Assembly: GCA_008360975.2 (NCBI GenBank)
Contig: CM039182.1
Location: 20,432,324 to 20,496,323 of the forward strand
Length of the DNA stretch: 64,000 nucleotides
Origin: Lichenostomus cassidix
Lineage: Eukaryota; Chordata; Aves; Passeriformes; Meliphagidae
Reading direction: 5' to 3'
This document shows positions 46,901 through 59,900 of the stretch, in pieces. A model generated the notes under the pieces. That model searched no databases. It worked only from the letters and a program-made list of their open reading frames with translations, and was not told the origin of the DNA. Each line of letters starts with the position of its first letter. Position 1 is the first letter of the stretch. Both the position numbers and the translations under genes were made by a program.

Positions 46901-49720
46901 TTAATGCATTCATGGGGTAGTCACAGAAAAGGCAAATCAGAAGTGGTTTATGCTGTCTGTGCTGCTCCAGGTCTTCGCTGGAGCCTGGCTTCAGGACTGA
47001 AAAGAAAGGCAATGTGCATGTTGAAAACAGACCTTGAATTCAAACTCATCCTGACTGCAGCTGAGAGAGAATTTGTTTTCTGAGGAAGAGTGCAGGAAGA
47101 ATCCGTACCTGCCTCCTTCTGCCCCATGTTCTGCTGGGGTGGGACCAGTTTTGAGCTGACCTGGGTACATTCTTCTGTGCCACCAAACCACTGCAGAGGG
47201 ACGTTCTGTTTTCATGGGTGCCTCAGATTTTTAAAGACACCATTTTCAGACTGGAGAGCCTCATGTAAGAAACGTGATTTGCTTTTGAGTATGTAAAAAA
47301 AGCACAGATAAATGTCAGGGTCTTTTGAGTACTTTTCTGTTGCTCTGCCTGTGTCGTCTCACCATGGTGCACATGGAAAGCAAAGCTAATTGCATTAGCA
47401 CTGGGGTGCAGTGAGAAGCATATTGGAGCTGGGCTTGGAAAGCGGAGCTCGCAGGCCTCTGCCTGCTGCAACTGCCTGTGCCAAAGCATTCATTACTATG
47501 AGCTGGAAATATTCACACCCTCCCACACACAAGGACTGGATTGAGAAAGTTTCATATTGCAGAGTTACTGAAATTATTAAATAGAAAAACAAAGGATGTC
47601 TCAGATGGGAGACTGATTGAGGTTTAGCAGTGCTAAAGGGAAGCAGGACTTTCCATTCCACATCAATGGGCTTCAGTAACTGCTGCCACCAAATCATTGC
47701 AGCCTCATTGCTGCTCAGTGCCGTAGCACAAGTGGATTAATACACTTCTACCGGCAGAAGAAAAAAATATTCTTCAGTGACAATGTTTATAGCCTCAAAT
47801 GTGAGACCAAGCACTGAGCAACCTCAGCTTTCCTTGCTGGTGCAGGGACCTGAAGGTGCTCAGAGTGGGCTGCAGTTGTGCTCTCTGTGCTGCACTCCGC
47901 TTTATTGCTCAAAGGTGCAAGTTTCCAGTTGGAGTCCCAGCAGTCACAGGGTGTCAAGAAAAACCTCATTGGATGTCTGCCTGCCTTGTCCCTGCCTAGT
48001 GGGTGGCAACGTTGAACACGAGTGGGAGCAGTGGAGGCTGAAGACACGGTGCCATGGAGTAATTCACAGGTCACAGACACAGCTAAAAGGTTTCTGCCTC
48101 CCCCTAGTTACTCCATCCCAGCTTGTGACCACTCATCTAAAAGGCTAAGTCAGGTCATCTCCTGTTTGCTCTGACTCAGCCTGTTCCATGGCAGGGCTGT
48201 AAACCACACTTACATGGCATCTTTTTACAATAGAAAGAAAAAATATCTGCAGACAGCATTCAAAAAACAGGCTTCTATACCCAATCTGATTTAGAGTGCA
48301 GCCTATGAGACAGCTGATTTAATTGAGCTAATCTAGTAATTACTCACAGGGAAAAAAAAGTTTGTGCATAGGTGATCCAAAAAAAAGCTCTCCACAGTAG
48401 AAAAGAATGGGGAACGACTTCTTGAAGCTTTGTCAAGCAGAAATTTCATTTACAAAGGACTTAAAAGAGATATTGTCATGTGGCTAGAATAGTAGGTTGG
48501 AATCATCTAACTAAATATATCTATCCACATCCGAATTGGTCAGCTTGACTAAGTTACAGTCAATGGAGGAACGCTTGATATGATAAGTAGAGCATAAAGC
48601 AAGATTCCTTTCTTCCGAAAGGTGTCCAAATTAGATGAATCTCAACGCTTAAAACACTTGTTTCTCACCAGAAAGTAACCTCCAGTGACTAGCTCAGACA
48701 CGGATCCTTGCCTTATAGATGTGTGAAGTTAAGTGAACAAACCCTTCTCAATGTGACAAGTATTTTTGCTTTTTCAAACATTCATACCATTGCTTTTGTT
48801 CCATGAAGTATTTGAACTGCAGTCACCTTGCCTCCTTACTCTTACTGTTTTGGTCTGTACCTTATTAATTTCTTTGTGCTGCAAAGGCTGTCAAGAGGAC
48901 ATTGTTCTTTGCCTGACATACCTACTTACTGCAAAGCACTGTGTACACTGCTGTATAAATAACATCTCTGGGAAAAAATGAATAATTGAAAGGGATGGAA
49001 AACTTTGTTCAGTTGACTGAAATAATCTAGTAGAAGCTATATGAGAACAAAGTCTACTGGGACAAAATTTCCCAAGCATATATCCTAAGAATTAATTTTG
49101 ACAGCTCTGAACAGAGTTCTGTAAAAAGACTAACAACTCAACATACAGATTTAGGGAGCACGAGGGGTTAACAACAAACCAGGGAGACCTGCTCCAGCTG
49201 GAGATAAGCTTATTGATGTCTGTTTCTAAAAATTTTCCATATCTGGAATTACCAATAGGAGAACTAGTTCATAGCCTGAGAGGAGAAAGAAGCCCATTTC
49301 CTAATGGACCAAAATATTTTGTTTTCCATCTAGACTGTGAGGTGTTTGGCAGCATGCTTTCACTTTTCCTGATTGGTGCTGCTGAAACTGCAACCATTTC
49401 CATGGTATAACACTTACTGTCCTACTGCCTGCATTGCCACAAAGACTGGACCACAAGGGTGTTCCAGGAAGACTGTTTGAGGCTGGGTGAAGGGCTAGGC
49501 AGGTTCCATTTAAATTGCACTAGAGGAGGGATCTGTGGTGAATATTCATGAGGAGTGGGTGGTTTTTGAATATTGCCACAGATTTCTTCTCTGGTTATGA
49601 AAAAAATGAAATTATTTTTCTTTTCCTTTGTGTCCTGTTAAAGAGTTTTGTATGAGACTTCCTTTTGTGTTTTTCACCTGTCTTATTTAGATGAAAAACT
49701 TGGTGTGTTTTTTACTATAG
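46900..49720. other. Unique sequence, no gene recognised
   Basis: Single-copy DNA with short frames only. The moderately GC-rich patch at 47,780-48,160 leaves opposing frames of 123 (plus) and 97 (minus) codons without family resemblance. Confidence 0.45.
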
Positions 49721-49721
49721 T

Positions 49722-50395
49722 GGTGGGTTGACTGTGGCTGGTTTCCTTACAATCTCCTCCTGCTCCAGTGTTGGGTCCCTTCTACTGGAGACAGCTCTTC
49801 ATGAACAACTCCAGCATGAGTCCTTCCCACAGTTCTTCAAGAACTGTTTCAGTGAGGGACTCTTCCACAGGGTGCAGGCATTCAGGAACAGGCTGTTCCA
49901 GCATGGGTCCCTCATGGGGTCACAAGTCCTGCCAGCAAACCTCTCTCAATGGGGTCACAGATCCTGCTAGGAGCCTGCTCCAACATGAGTTTTCCATGGG
50001 GTCACATATGCCTTGGCCTTTTGGCATCCACCTGCTCTGGTGTGGGATCCCCCATGAGCTCCTGTGTGGACCTCCAGGGGCTGCAGGGGAAACTCTGCTC
50101 CAGTGCCTGGAACACCTCCTCCCCTTCTTCAGCACTGATGTTGGTGTCTTCAGGGTTTTTTCTCACATATTCTCACTCCTCTCTCTGGCTGCAGATTCAG
50201 CACAGGGTATTTTTTCCCCTTTCTTACATGTGTAATCCTCAGTGAGGTGTTGCCACCGTCACTGACGGGCTTGGCCTTGGCCAGCGACAGGTCCGTGCTG
50301 GAGCCAGCTGGAGTTGGCTCTGCCAGACATGGGGAAAGCTTCTGGCAGCTTCCCACAGGAACCACTCCTGCAGCCCCCCAGCTACCTCAGAGACT
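49722..50395 (-). mobile_element. Truncated LTR related to the one at 33 kb
   Basis: On the minus strand, the right end starts with a sequence corresponding to the plus-strand LTR from about 20-30 bases after its start (GGGGGCTGCAG against GGGGGGCTACAG). It continues with the same phrase order: a GGAAGCTGCCAGAAGC-like segment, a CAGAGCCAA segment, a GGCCAAGGC segment, and later CCACACCAGAG. Translating both copies gives matching peptide patterns in the same relative place (SCxKLxPCxAEP), which supports homology. The copy lacks the first ~25 bases and the last ~300 bases (R and U5, with the polyadenylation signal). It has an internal series of related segments around the words GGGTCACA and CCATGGG. 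Confidence 0.65.
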
Positions 50396-50399
50396 GTCT

Positions 50400-53220
50400 G
50401 AAGGAGGTGTTATCCCACTGCACACACAGGAACTGCTTAGGAAGTGGGGAGCTGGCGTGCCCACGAGCAGCAGCGACACCCTAGGCCCTTGCACACTCGG
50501 TCAGGGGCAACCAGGCCAGGTCTCACAGAGAAGAACAAGCCCTGCAGCAATGAAGTGTTGGGAAGAGGAGCAGAGGCTGTCCATTTGGAGACCAAGTAGT
50601 AGTGTGCTGGGTAACTGGCAAATGCAGGCTTTCAGCCTCCCCCTCTTGTGAATGTGCTTACCCCTGTGGATAACCCCATTTTATCATCTTCATATGTTTG
50701 TGTCATTTTTGTCTCACAGATAGACAGGGTGTTAGCAAGGCAAACGCTTCCCTGAAAAGTAGCATCTTCTGTATGCCCACATCAGTACTGTCTTTTTTTA
50801 GACTAGAGCTGAGCATTTTATTTTGTTTGAAATAATAACTTTTTTTTTTCAATCCTCTCCTGCTTTGCATTGAATATAGTGTTTGTGGGGGTGGGATAAA
50901 AAGAGAATTTTCTTTTGTTCTAGTGACTGGCATTTTCTGTAACTATTTTCTGCACGTGGCTGTCTTGTTGCTAACAGTCAGACTTGGCCCTTCCTGTATT
51001 TGCTATAAACTGGACTGTGAGACCACTCAGTTGATAAAGCCCTTCAACTTTTGCAGACTGTGCTGGTTGCCACTCAATAATAGACCTTCAATTTATCTTC
51101 TCACTGAATGTATAACCTTAAGGAAAAAAACCCATGTATTTAACTTGTATCTTTTTTATGCTTTTGAGCCATTCATAAAGAGTGAAGAGAGTCAGTATAA
51201 ATTTGTAGAGTATCTATTATGGCACATGAATTCCTCCTCCAATAAAACCCCCATATTTATATAAAAATACCGCCAGCGAGAAAAAAAGTTTGGAAAAATT
51301 AATTGCCCAAGATCAGACAGCTACAAGTCTCTGCCCTTCCTTTCCTCTGCTTCAGGCTCCCCCTGCCTCTGGTTTAAAGGGCAGGGCCCAGGAAGCTGGC
51401 TGCTCTCAGTATCTGTCAGAGCGATGCACTGAGCCCTGGGGGATGCTGCCCCACCCCTGAGCATCCCTGGAGGACAGCAGGCAGAATGTGGCCTTGGCCA
51501 TTGCACCTCCCAGCCCTGGGGAAAAGCACCACATGGAGAGACAAGCTTGGGGTCATGCCTGTGCAAGGCAGCACCTCCTGAACCCTCCTTCTGCAAAAGG
51601 CACATGCCCCACTGTCGAGCATATTCTCCTCAGCTGTGCTATATATTTGCAAATGCATTTATTTAAGTTTCAAGATTAAACATGCAATAGAGACAGGCCA
51701 GTCATACTTCTTATTTTCTGCACTTTTCTTGTAATAAAGATAATGGTGAAATATCAGCAAAATATGAAACCCACTGGTTTTTAAAAGCCTATGGCTTCTG
51801 ACTGGTGTTTAATTCTCAATGCTAGGAATATAGGGATATGGTCACTCCTGACCTAGAGTTACAGTAGAGTCCTTACAAGAAAATAAACTCAAAATCTTGC
51901 AGCAAAAAAAGTCAGGTGCTTATTGGGAATATTATTGCTTCTACATTTCATATAGCTGCTTCATCATGTTCCTTTTATTGGCCAGTGATCCCCTAAAGAT
52001 ATCTCTCATGCCAAGGCACCTCAAATGTGTTTGAGGTCGCTCTGACCTTGTTGAACTGCCTGCCTGCACTTTTTCTTGCCAAGATGAAGGTAATCAGCAT
52101 CTGGAGGTACCTCTCTCGTGATTGCAAGAAGATACTATATAGCGTATTGTTAAAGGTGAGAAATAGATGAATCATCCTCACGGATCACTGAGGTAAAGCA
52201 CCAGTATTTCAGCTGATTTGGATATCTCTGTGTGGCACTGTGGTGCCCTGAATACACCCACTGAGCCATGATTATGTACCACAGGATGACCACAGCCAGA
52301 ATACAGAATTATGATCCCTCCTGTGCACACAGGCCTGCTGGATTCAGCAGCAGTTTCCACCCATGCAAAGGGCAGTGGGTGGCTCCTGTTTTTAAATGAC
52401 AAAGAGCTCCCAGCTCCTAGGACCCAGAGATGGTACTACAGTTCATATTCATGGAGAGGGCTGTCTAGCAAAATTTGGACCTTTGTAGCCAGTAGATGGT
52501 TCTGAATATGTGGAAGAAGAAGAAGTTAAAAAAACTGTACAAATTACCTGGGAATGCTAAATGATGACAAACTGAAAGTTAAGTGCTAGTGGCAGTATTG
52601 GAGAATGTTACTAACTAGCTAAAATGGCAAAAGTTTTTATGTATGATTTGATGCCAAAGTGCGTGGGTGACAACGGAAGTCCAAATACCAGCAGGAATTA
52701 TTAATGTTAATATTGCCTTGAAAAATACTTACCAAACATTAAAAATCATGTTTTCACATTCCCTACTTATCTGCAATCCCTGACAGCTGATTTCCATTCC
52801 AGATAAGTTGGCAGATAAAATGATGGGTTTCCCCAGTAATGGATGTTAGTTTGTATTATTTGTAGATGTTCTCCTTTATTGTCTGGTGGCCTCCATGGCT
52901 ATGGAGCCTGGATCTTTCAAATACAGTCAGTCTGTCTCACTCTGTGTGTGCCTAGTTTTCAGATGGGAAAAATGATGGTGAGATCCTAGACTAGGCTGAA
53001 TGCCTTGCTACTGGCAGTGGGCAATTGCTCACAAGAATATAGGTGTTCCCACTGTCTCTGGGCTCACCAGGAGACGTGATGCCTGAGCTGCCCCAGAGTG
53101 GTTGGTCACATAGGGTGTGGGGTCAGGTTCAGAAGCAGCATTCAGACCTAATGAATCCATTGGTGTCCAGAGGTCTTGCACCACCTTACATCCCCCCAAA
53201 ACATCTGTCTCTTGCACTAC
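50400..53220. other. Unique sequence, no gene recognised
   Basis: Mostly single-copy. A GC-richer patch at 51,310-51,620 carries opposing frames of fewer than 100 codons. An oligo-T run lies at 50,839-50,850. I recognise no gene. Confidence 0.45.
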
Positions 53221-53224
53221 AACA

Positions 53225-53920
53225 TCACAGAATGGTTTAGGTTGGAGGGGACCCTGAATGTCTCATGCTCCAGTGCCCAGCTCAGAGCAGGATTAGCTTC
53301 AAACCTCAACCAGGTTGCTTGACTGCCCAGTTGCATTTTGAGCATCATCAAGGATGGGAATTTCAGAAACTCACAGGGTTGCTTGTTCCAGAATTTGTTT
53401 AGTTTCCCTCTTAAGATACTTTTCCATGTCTTGCCAAATTCCTCTTGGTGCAAGTTGCATCCATTTCACAGTTTATCACTGGAAGGGGTCAGGCTTCATG
53501 TTCTCTATATTCTCCCATTACTTGGTTGAAGAAGATAGTAAGATATTCCCTTAGCCTGATCATCCTCAAACTGAACAAATTCAATTCTCCCACTCTCTTT
53601 ATGTATTTATACTCCTGCTTTTTGTTCCCACCCTGTAATCTTGATGTCCCTGCTGTAGAATCTCCCATTTGTAATGTCTGTACTGTACTGGGGAACTCAA
53701 ATCTAGACACAGCACATCAGGTTTGGGCTCAAAAGTTCCAGAAAGAGGGGAGTAAACACATCCCGTGATCTGCTGGGTGTGCTATTCACAGGCAGCCCAG
53801 CACATGGCTGCCCTTCCCAGCCCCAAGAACCCACTGCAGACTTGGGTTCAGCTGCCCCTCCACTAGTACCCACAGCTGGCCCTGGCCTGTGCTTTTGCAG
53901 GGCGTTATTTCATCCCACAT
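53225..53920 (-). mobile_element. CR1 retrotransposon, 3' portion
   Basis: A CR1 copy on the minus strand. Its inverted 3' end is at the left (CACAGAATGGTTTAGGTTGG) and the body runs to the right through the inverted landmark segments, such as TTCCAGAATTTG and TTAGCCTGATCATCCTCAAACTG, to a GC-richer stretch at about 53,790-53,920 corresponding to part of ORF2. The 5' boundary is uncertain. It is diverged, and no long ORF2 frame survives on the minus strand. Confidence 0.85.
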
Positions 53921-53929
53921 TCATGGCAC

Positions 53930-56900
53930 TACAGTGATTTGGGAGCTACCTGAGGCACTAGAGAGGATGATCTACCTTTTGAGTAAAATTTGATGTGGTT
54001 AAATTTGTTTTCATAAATGGCATACAAGGTGGTTGTAGTACATCTCCCACCAAACATTATAAGATGTGCAGTGTGCTTAAAAACTTTCTATTTAGTGATT
54101 TAGCATTAAATAAACCCTGCTTTCCTAAGACAGACAATAATTAACTACCACATGGAGAGGGTTTAGGTTTATCTGTTAAACAAGGTTCACAGTCTTTTAC
54201 CAATGAAATGAACATATGTGGGGGAAAAGGCAAACAGAAAGGAGGGTACACATGGACTACAAAGCTCCTTTCCTTTCTGATTTTCCTGAGAACATGAAGC
54301 CACAAGGTAACTTTACCTCTGCTATTCTCCATCACAGAGCAGAATGTGGCACAAGGCAACAGTGAGGCAGCATCACCATCACAGCAGTGAGGCAGCATCT
54401 CTGTGACATGATGGGCCCTCTCTGCCACACTGGCAAGGCTCTGTGCCAAGGTCAGTGGGTGGCAGGGGACAAGTCTCCACTGCTCAAAGGTAGTGATATA
54501 CTGTCAGGCAGGAGACATCTGTTCTTGCAAAATTAAAATAAGAGGAAACCTTATGGTCTAAAGAGTGCTGGGGCCAGTCTTGGTCCAGGACTGAGTGAGT
54601 TAGGGTTTATGTGTGCAGACTGATGCTTCATGACAAGAATCATGAATTGCCTGTTAAGGAGGCATTAAAATCGCTCCAGCTTGGTAGGCAACATTTTCAC
54701 AATGAGTTGAAAGCAGATCAAATAACAGACCAGCCTATAACTTCTCTGAAAGTTGCATTGGTTTTATGGGCTTTTATTTCTGGGTTGGGTTTCTTTGGTT
54801 TTTGTTTGGGAGTCTGTGTTTACAGTTCTGTAATTGAAATGAATGGCAGATGACTGGCTAAATTCCTTTAAGAGAGTGTTCCCAGAGACATGGTGTCAAT
54901 AAACAGAAGCATGGAGGATTATAATTATCTGTGATCTGTCTAATAGAATAATAATTTAATATGGGTAGGCACAGAGGGTCAGCTCTTTAGTTCAAATTAG
55001 CATGTCTCCATTAAATTAAATGGATCTCTGACAGATTTCAGCAACTGAAGAACTAGCTCAGTATTTTCAAGCAAATTGTGATTTCAAATAGACAGTTCAC
55101 CTTAAAAAGTGTGTTTGGCAGGGGTACACTCAGACTGCATCACGGAAGAAGAAATGTCACTCTCTGTAGAGTGATTTGCTACTTCTTTCTGTACAGCAGA
55201 CTGGAAGCATGTGTAAACTCGTTGTGTTGTTGAAAGAGGAATTCAACAGTGCCGGGAGGTGAATGCTGGTCTTTACCATCAGCAAGACACTAAGTGACGT
55301 ACAGTTTAGTAGAAGGAATTAGTAAAATGGGACAAAACATCTTCTCTCCCATTAATGCAAAAGTATTTTTTCTGCTTCCCAGAACAGAACCGGTGTTGAT
55401 TGGATGACATGACATTAAAACTGCTGACACACTCAGAGATGGGCTGCTTGTTTACAGAGAATTGAAATTCAGATCCATATTGTCTGAGCAAGGCTGCCTG
55501 CAGACAATTTCAAATTGTTTTCCTTTCTCTGAGCCATTTACCCAACAATGTTTTCCCCCAAGAAGTACTGGCTTCTGCTAATCACACAAAATATGTCTGT
55601 GCAGCAAATCCAGAAGCACGTGATGGCTCAGGGGCTTTGTCACCTCTATGATCCATTAAAAAGGTTATGTTTTTACATTTTTTATTTTCAGAAGATAGAT
55701 CTCCAATAGACTGATCACCTGAAGAGGACTGTGGGGCTATGAGCTAGGCTGGGTCATGCTGAAGCCTCATGACTCCACCTCCTGGCTATTGGGAGCTGAA
55801 CGGAAAATCCATCTCTGGTGTTGCCATGGTCAGGGGAGAAGCAAAGATTGGTGGTTGAAGGCTTTGCAGATAGTTTGGAAAGAAACTCCTGAGCTATGGC
55901 ACTCATTGCTGTACTGATTTGTTATCAAGTTACACTTGGTTATTGTGCATCACAGTCCTGTGTAACTCAAAGGACACAGGCTTTAAAAGATGACAATAAT
56001 TTTGAAATAGGCTCAAAATAATTGAGCAGGCTTAGAAAATACCTAATTGTCCATTTCCTGTAAATTATGGAAATGGAAGATAGTTCTGAGCCAGTATAAA
56101 TTGCAGATTCATGTGATTTAAGACTTTTTTTCTTTTGAAAGTTCCCATACTACCTGCTGCTGTGTGAAATGTGGTAGGTATTCCACTATCCCAACAAACA
56201 CAACTGATTGATGCAAGCACAGACTCAGAGAAACCTTTAAAGCTGTGCCTCAGCATGGAAAGCATGTGCAATTCCTTATTATGGTAATACATAGGGTTCT
56301 GTGGAGACCATTTACACTGTAGACTTTGTGTATGGGACAGTAAGATGGGATGATACCTTCTGTTGACTGGTCTGTTTCTGTATGGCTGCAGAGCACAGTT
56401 TGGATGAAGGATGGTGTTGCACCACTTAGGATCTGATTTTTTGGAATAAAAGTTTTGTCTTGCAGTGAGAGAGAAAAACTGCTGAAGTGTTTTATGGCCA
56501 ATGTGCATTTTGTTGTGATGTTGAGGATAGTGATGATTTCTTCCTATCCTGTTAGAAGGCCAAAGCTTACAAAGTTTTCTGGTTGTAAACTAAGTTTCTT
56601 TCAAAGATCTAAATACTTTGAGATATGACAGTTGCAGGGCATATGAGATCTACAAAATGAGGAGCAGCTCGGAAAAGGTTAATGGGGGATGAATGGTGGC
56701 TCTGACATACCCAGTTAAAAGATCCAAGGGACATCTAATTTTAACAGCAGGCAGAGAGTTCAAAACAAACAAAGGCAATGGCTTTTGCATACTACTCAGG
56801 TAATATGTGTAGCCCCTTGAGTCTGGATGCTGTGAATACTAAGAATTTGCATGGCTTTAAAAACATGAGTAGATAAAATTCATTGGAAAGAACCAATCAG

Positions 56901-59900
56901 TATCCATTAAATGAAAAGGCTGCAGCTCTTGTTCAGAAAGTCTCTGAGCTACCATGTTTTTTTGGAGTCAGGGACTCAAGTTGGGGGAGATATAAGTGCC
57001 TGCTTCCCTTGCATTTGTATTCCCCCATTGCTGACCACAGACAGGAGCAGGATGCAGTGATCAACAAACCCATGGTCTGCCTCAGTAACACCAGTCTTGT
57101 GTTCCTATGTTGTGCTGCATTATTGGATCTCAAAAGTACTGTAAAGACCCATTAAAACTGAGAATGACAAAGGGCTGGAGGACCTCTTCTGAGACCCATC
57201 TCTTCATGTGAATTTGATTGTTTACTGAAGCAATATTTTATTCTATAGGAAATTACGGATCTAGATGACAGTGTATTCATTCTATTTATCTTCAATGAAA
57301 CCCTAAGATATTTTCAAAGAATTGATAACTGCTGCATAAGGACCTCATAGTTTCCCTAGGACTCAAATAAATATCCCAAATAAAGATCCCATGACATGTA
57401 CACGAGTTTTGAAACGGAGTATCCATTTGTATGATCCTTCATCCCTGCACTCCAAACCAACAAGAGAGAGGCATGCTACAAATGTCAGATCAAGCTAAAC
57501 CAATTTGCATTTTCTGAGGTTTGCATATATGCAATCTTGTCAAATGAAAGCCATAACAAGCTTGATACAACAAAGGACAGAGTGAGCTCCTTCTGCTGTT
57601 TGTAGTGGGAGCAGCTAAAGCCTCATGCCTCCTATAAAGGCAGTATGTTTAAAGAGACTGGGAAAGATGCCCATGTTCTAGCAATTTTTTTACTTGCCAG
57701 TGTTAAACAGAAAACAAGTTATTGCCACAGTAAGTAAGACTTTAAAAATGGTAGAAACATGCATCTTGGACCTGTTATATATACATATATTTATCAGCCT
57801 CTACAGGAGAAGAAAGCATATTATAATGTGATTACCCACAGTGAGGAGCTGCTGGAGTGCTAATAGCAGTCTGTCCTCTTGAGCTTGCAGAGCTCTCCAC
57901 TGCAGCCTGGAGACTCTTCTCACTTTAAATTCAAGCTTATTGTCTCAAACAGAAGTTATGTTGCAAAGCACTAAAAGATATTTTAATAAAATGGTCCAGA
58001 CTAAATTGCTGACTACAGGACAATTCTGCAGCTTCACAATAGGAACTGTAGGGTTCCTGCTGCCTTCTTAACTGCATGATAAATTGCAAGCCTCTTGCTT
58101 CTGTGCCACAGGCTCAGAGAGCATTGTCTGATCACCATTGCTTTTCTGATTTACTTTTCATGCTTATTGGTGCCCATATAAAAATATCTCTTTCTATGTT
58201 CAGGCTCCCTCAACTTTTCTCATTGGTTATATAGTAGAACAATCAGATTGGTAGTTAATGTAAACATGTATCATGGATGTAATGTTAATTACATTTTAAT
58301 TCTCTGTGGCCATCACACCTGTCATCTCAGCTTGTGCACTTGCTATGAGGCTGCTAACCCATCATCAGGGCTCTGGAGATCAGTTTACTCAGGTGTGCAC
58401 AAGGCCTGGTTCTGCAATTTTATGCAGATAGGAATACCAAAATCTTCTGTTTTCATCAGTTTGCAGACTATTTTGTTGTGCAGTGGAAGGTGTATGTACC
58501 TGTTCTACTGTTGTCTTCTATGGCTGGAAGCTACTCCCAGGCAGGAATAATAAAAGGAGGTTTGTTTGCACCCAAATCTCTGTGACTACTCTTTGTTTGG
58601 TTGTTTTTGGTTTATGGTTTTTTTTGGTGGTTTTTTTTTTTTTTTTTTTTTTTTTTGTAGAGGGCTTCAGGGGTATCAGGGAGTTGGCTTTCACCGCTGT
58701 TTAGGTCCAAGTAATTGGTGGAATTTTGTTTATTTGAATATCTCAGTGAAGACCCCAGCCAAAGTCAACTGAATTGACAGAAAGCTTGGTACTGGCTACA
58801 AGATTTTGTTCCAGCTCAGCAGTGAAGACTTTGCCCTGAACACTGTGCAACCTGAATAGGTCAGATGGGGAAAATGCCAGACTGAGGAAAGCAGGAGAGC
58901 AGATGTGAATATGTTACTAAAAATGTAGGGGGCTTCATGAGATGCTTTCTGTGCTAGTGAGAAACTGAGTTAGCAAGTCTTCTCCTAAGCCTTGGTCTTG
59001 CTGGGTTGTAGGCGTAATCTCATGGCTTCTGCTCCTCAGTAAAGAGACTGAACACATTTGAGCCTAGAAAGAGACCCCACCTGTGCTTTCTTTCTGAGAA
59101 CCACCCAATAGAGAGTTTTAAATCTTTTCTAGTTTGAGCTTCAGTGGTTCAGTTAAATGTTTTTAATCAGGATGTCATACTGTATCAAGGGAAAGAACCT
59201 TTGGAAATCTAAGCGTATTATGTCAGCTGTCACTTTTTATTAACTAAACTTGTCAAAAATGCTAGCAATATTCCAGTGTTAAATGCTAACATTTAAATTT
59301 ACATTTAAATAGGATGCTATTGTTCTCACTAAAGAATGTTGTTAGTGTTCTTTATATTTGCATGTTATGTTGTACTTAAACCAGTCTTTAACAATAATAT
59401 TTATGTCATGCTCAATCTTTCCCACAATTTTGCTTGTGATGAGTGCTAAGCTAACAAGTCTGCAGTCAGCCCTGCAGTTTGCCCACCATTAACACTACCT
59501 GTTCACATGTCTGCATCTGTTATTGTACAACATCAAACACAGACAACTATTCTTAGAAAGATAGATTTTGGTGTAGGTTATATATAGTCTGTATGCAAAA
59601 ATGCCAGGTCTACCAAAAGCACCTGCAAGTGCTTTTACAGATAAAGCAAAGATAATCACAGCATAACCTCTAAATTTTGATGCAGCCTCTGGCTCTAACT
59701 CCTGCAGTTAACACAAGTATCTCTGGGTGAAGTTACCATATGTGTACACTGCTTAATATTTACACAGTGCTTTGAAGACACAAACTGTTGAAGTCCTAAA
59801 TGGTATTCAAACCTACATAAACTTGCTGCTTTAGGACAAGGATTAGAAATATAGGCCACCTGAGGTGATATAAAGCCTCAGTGAGCAGGGATGTCATTGA

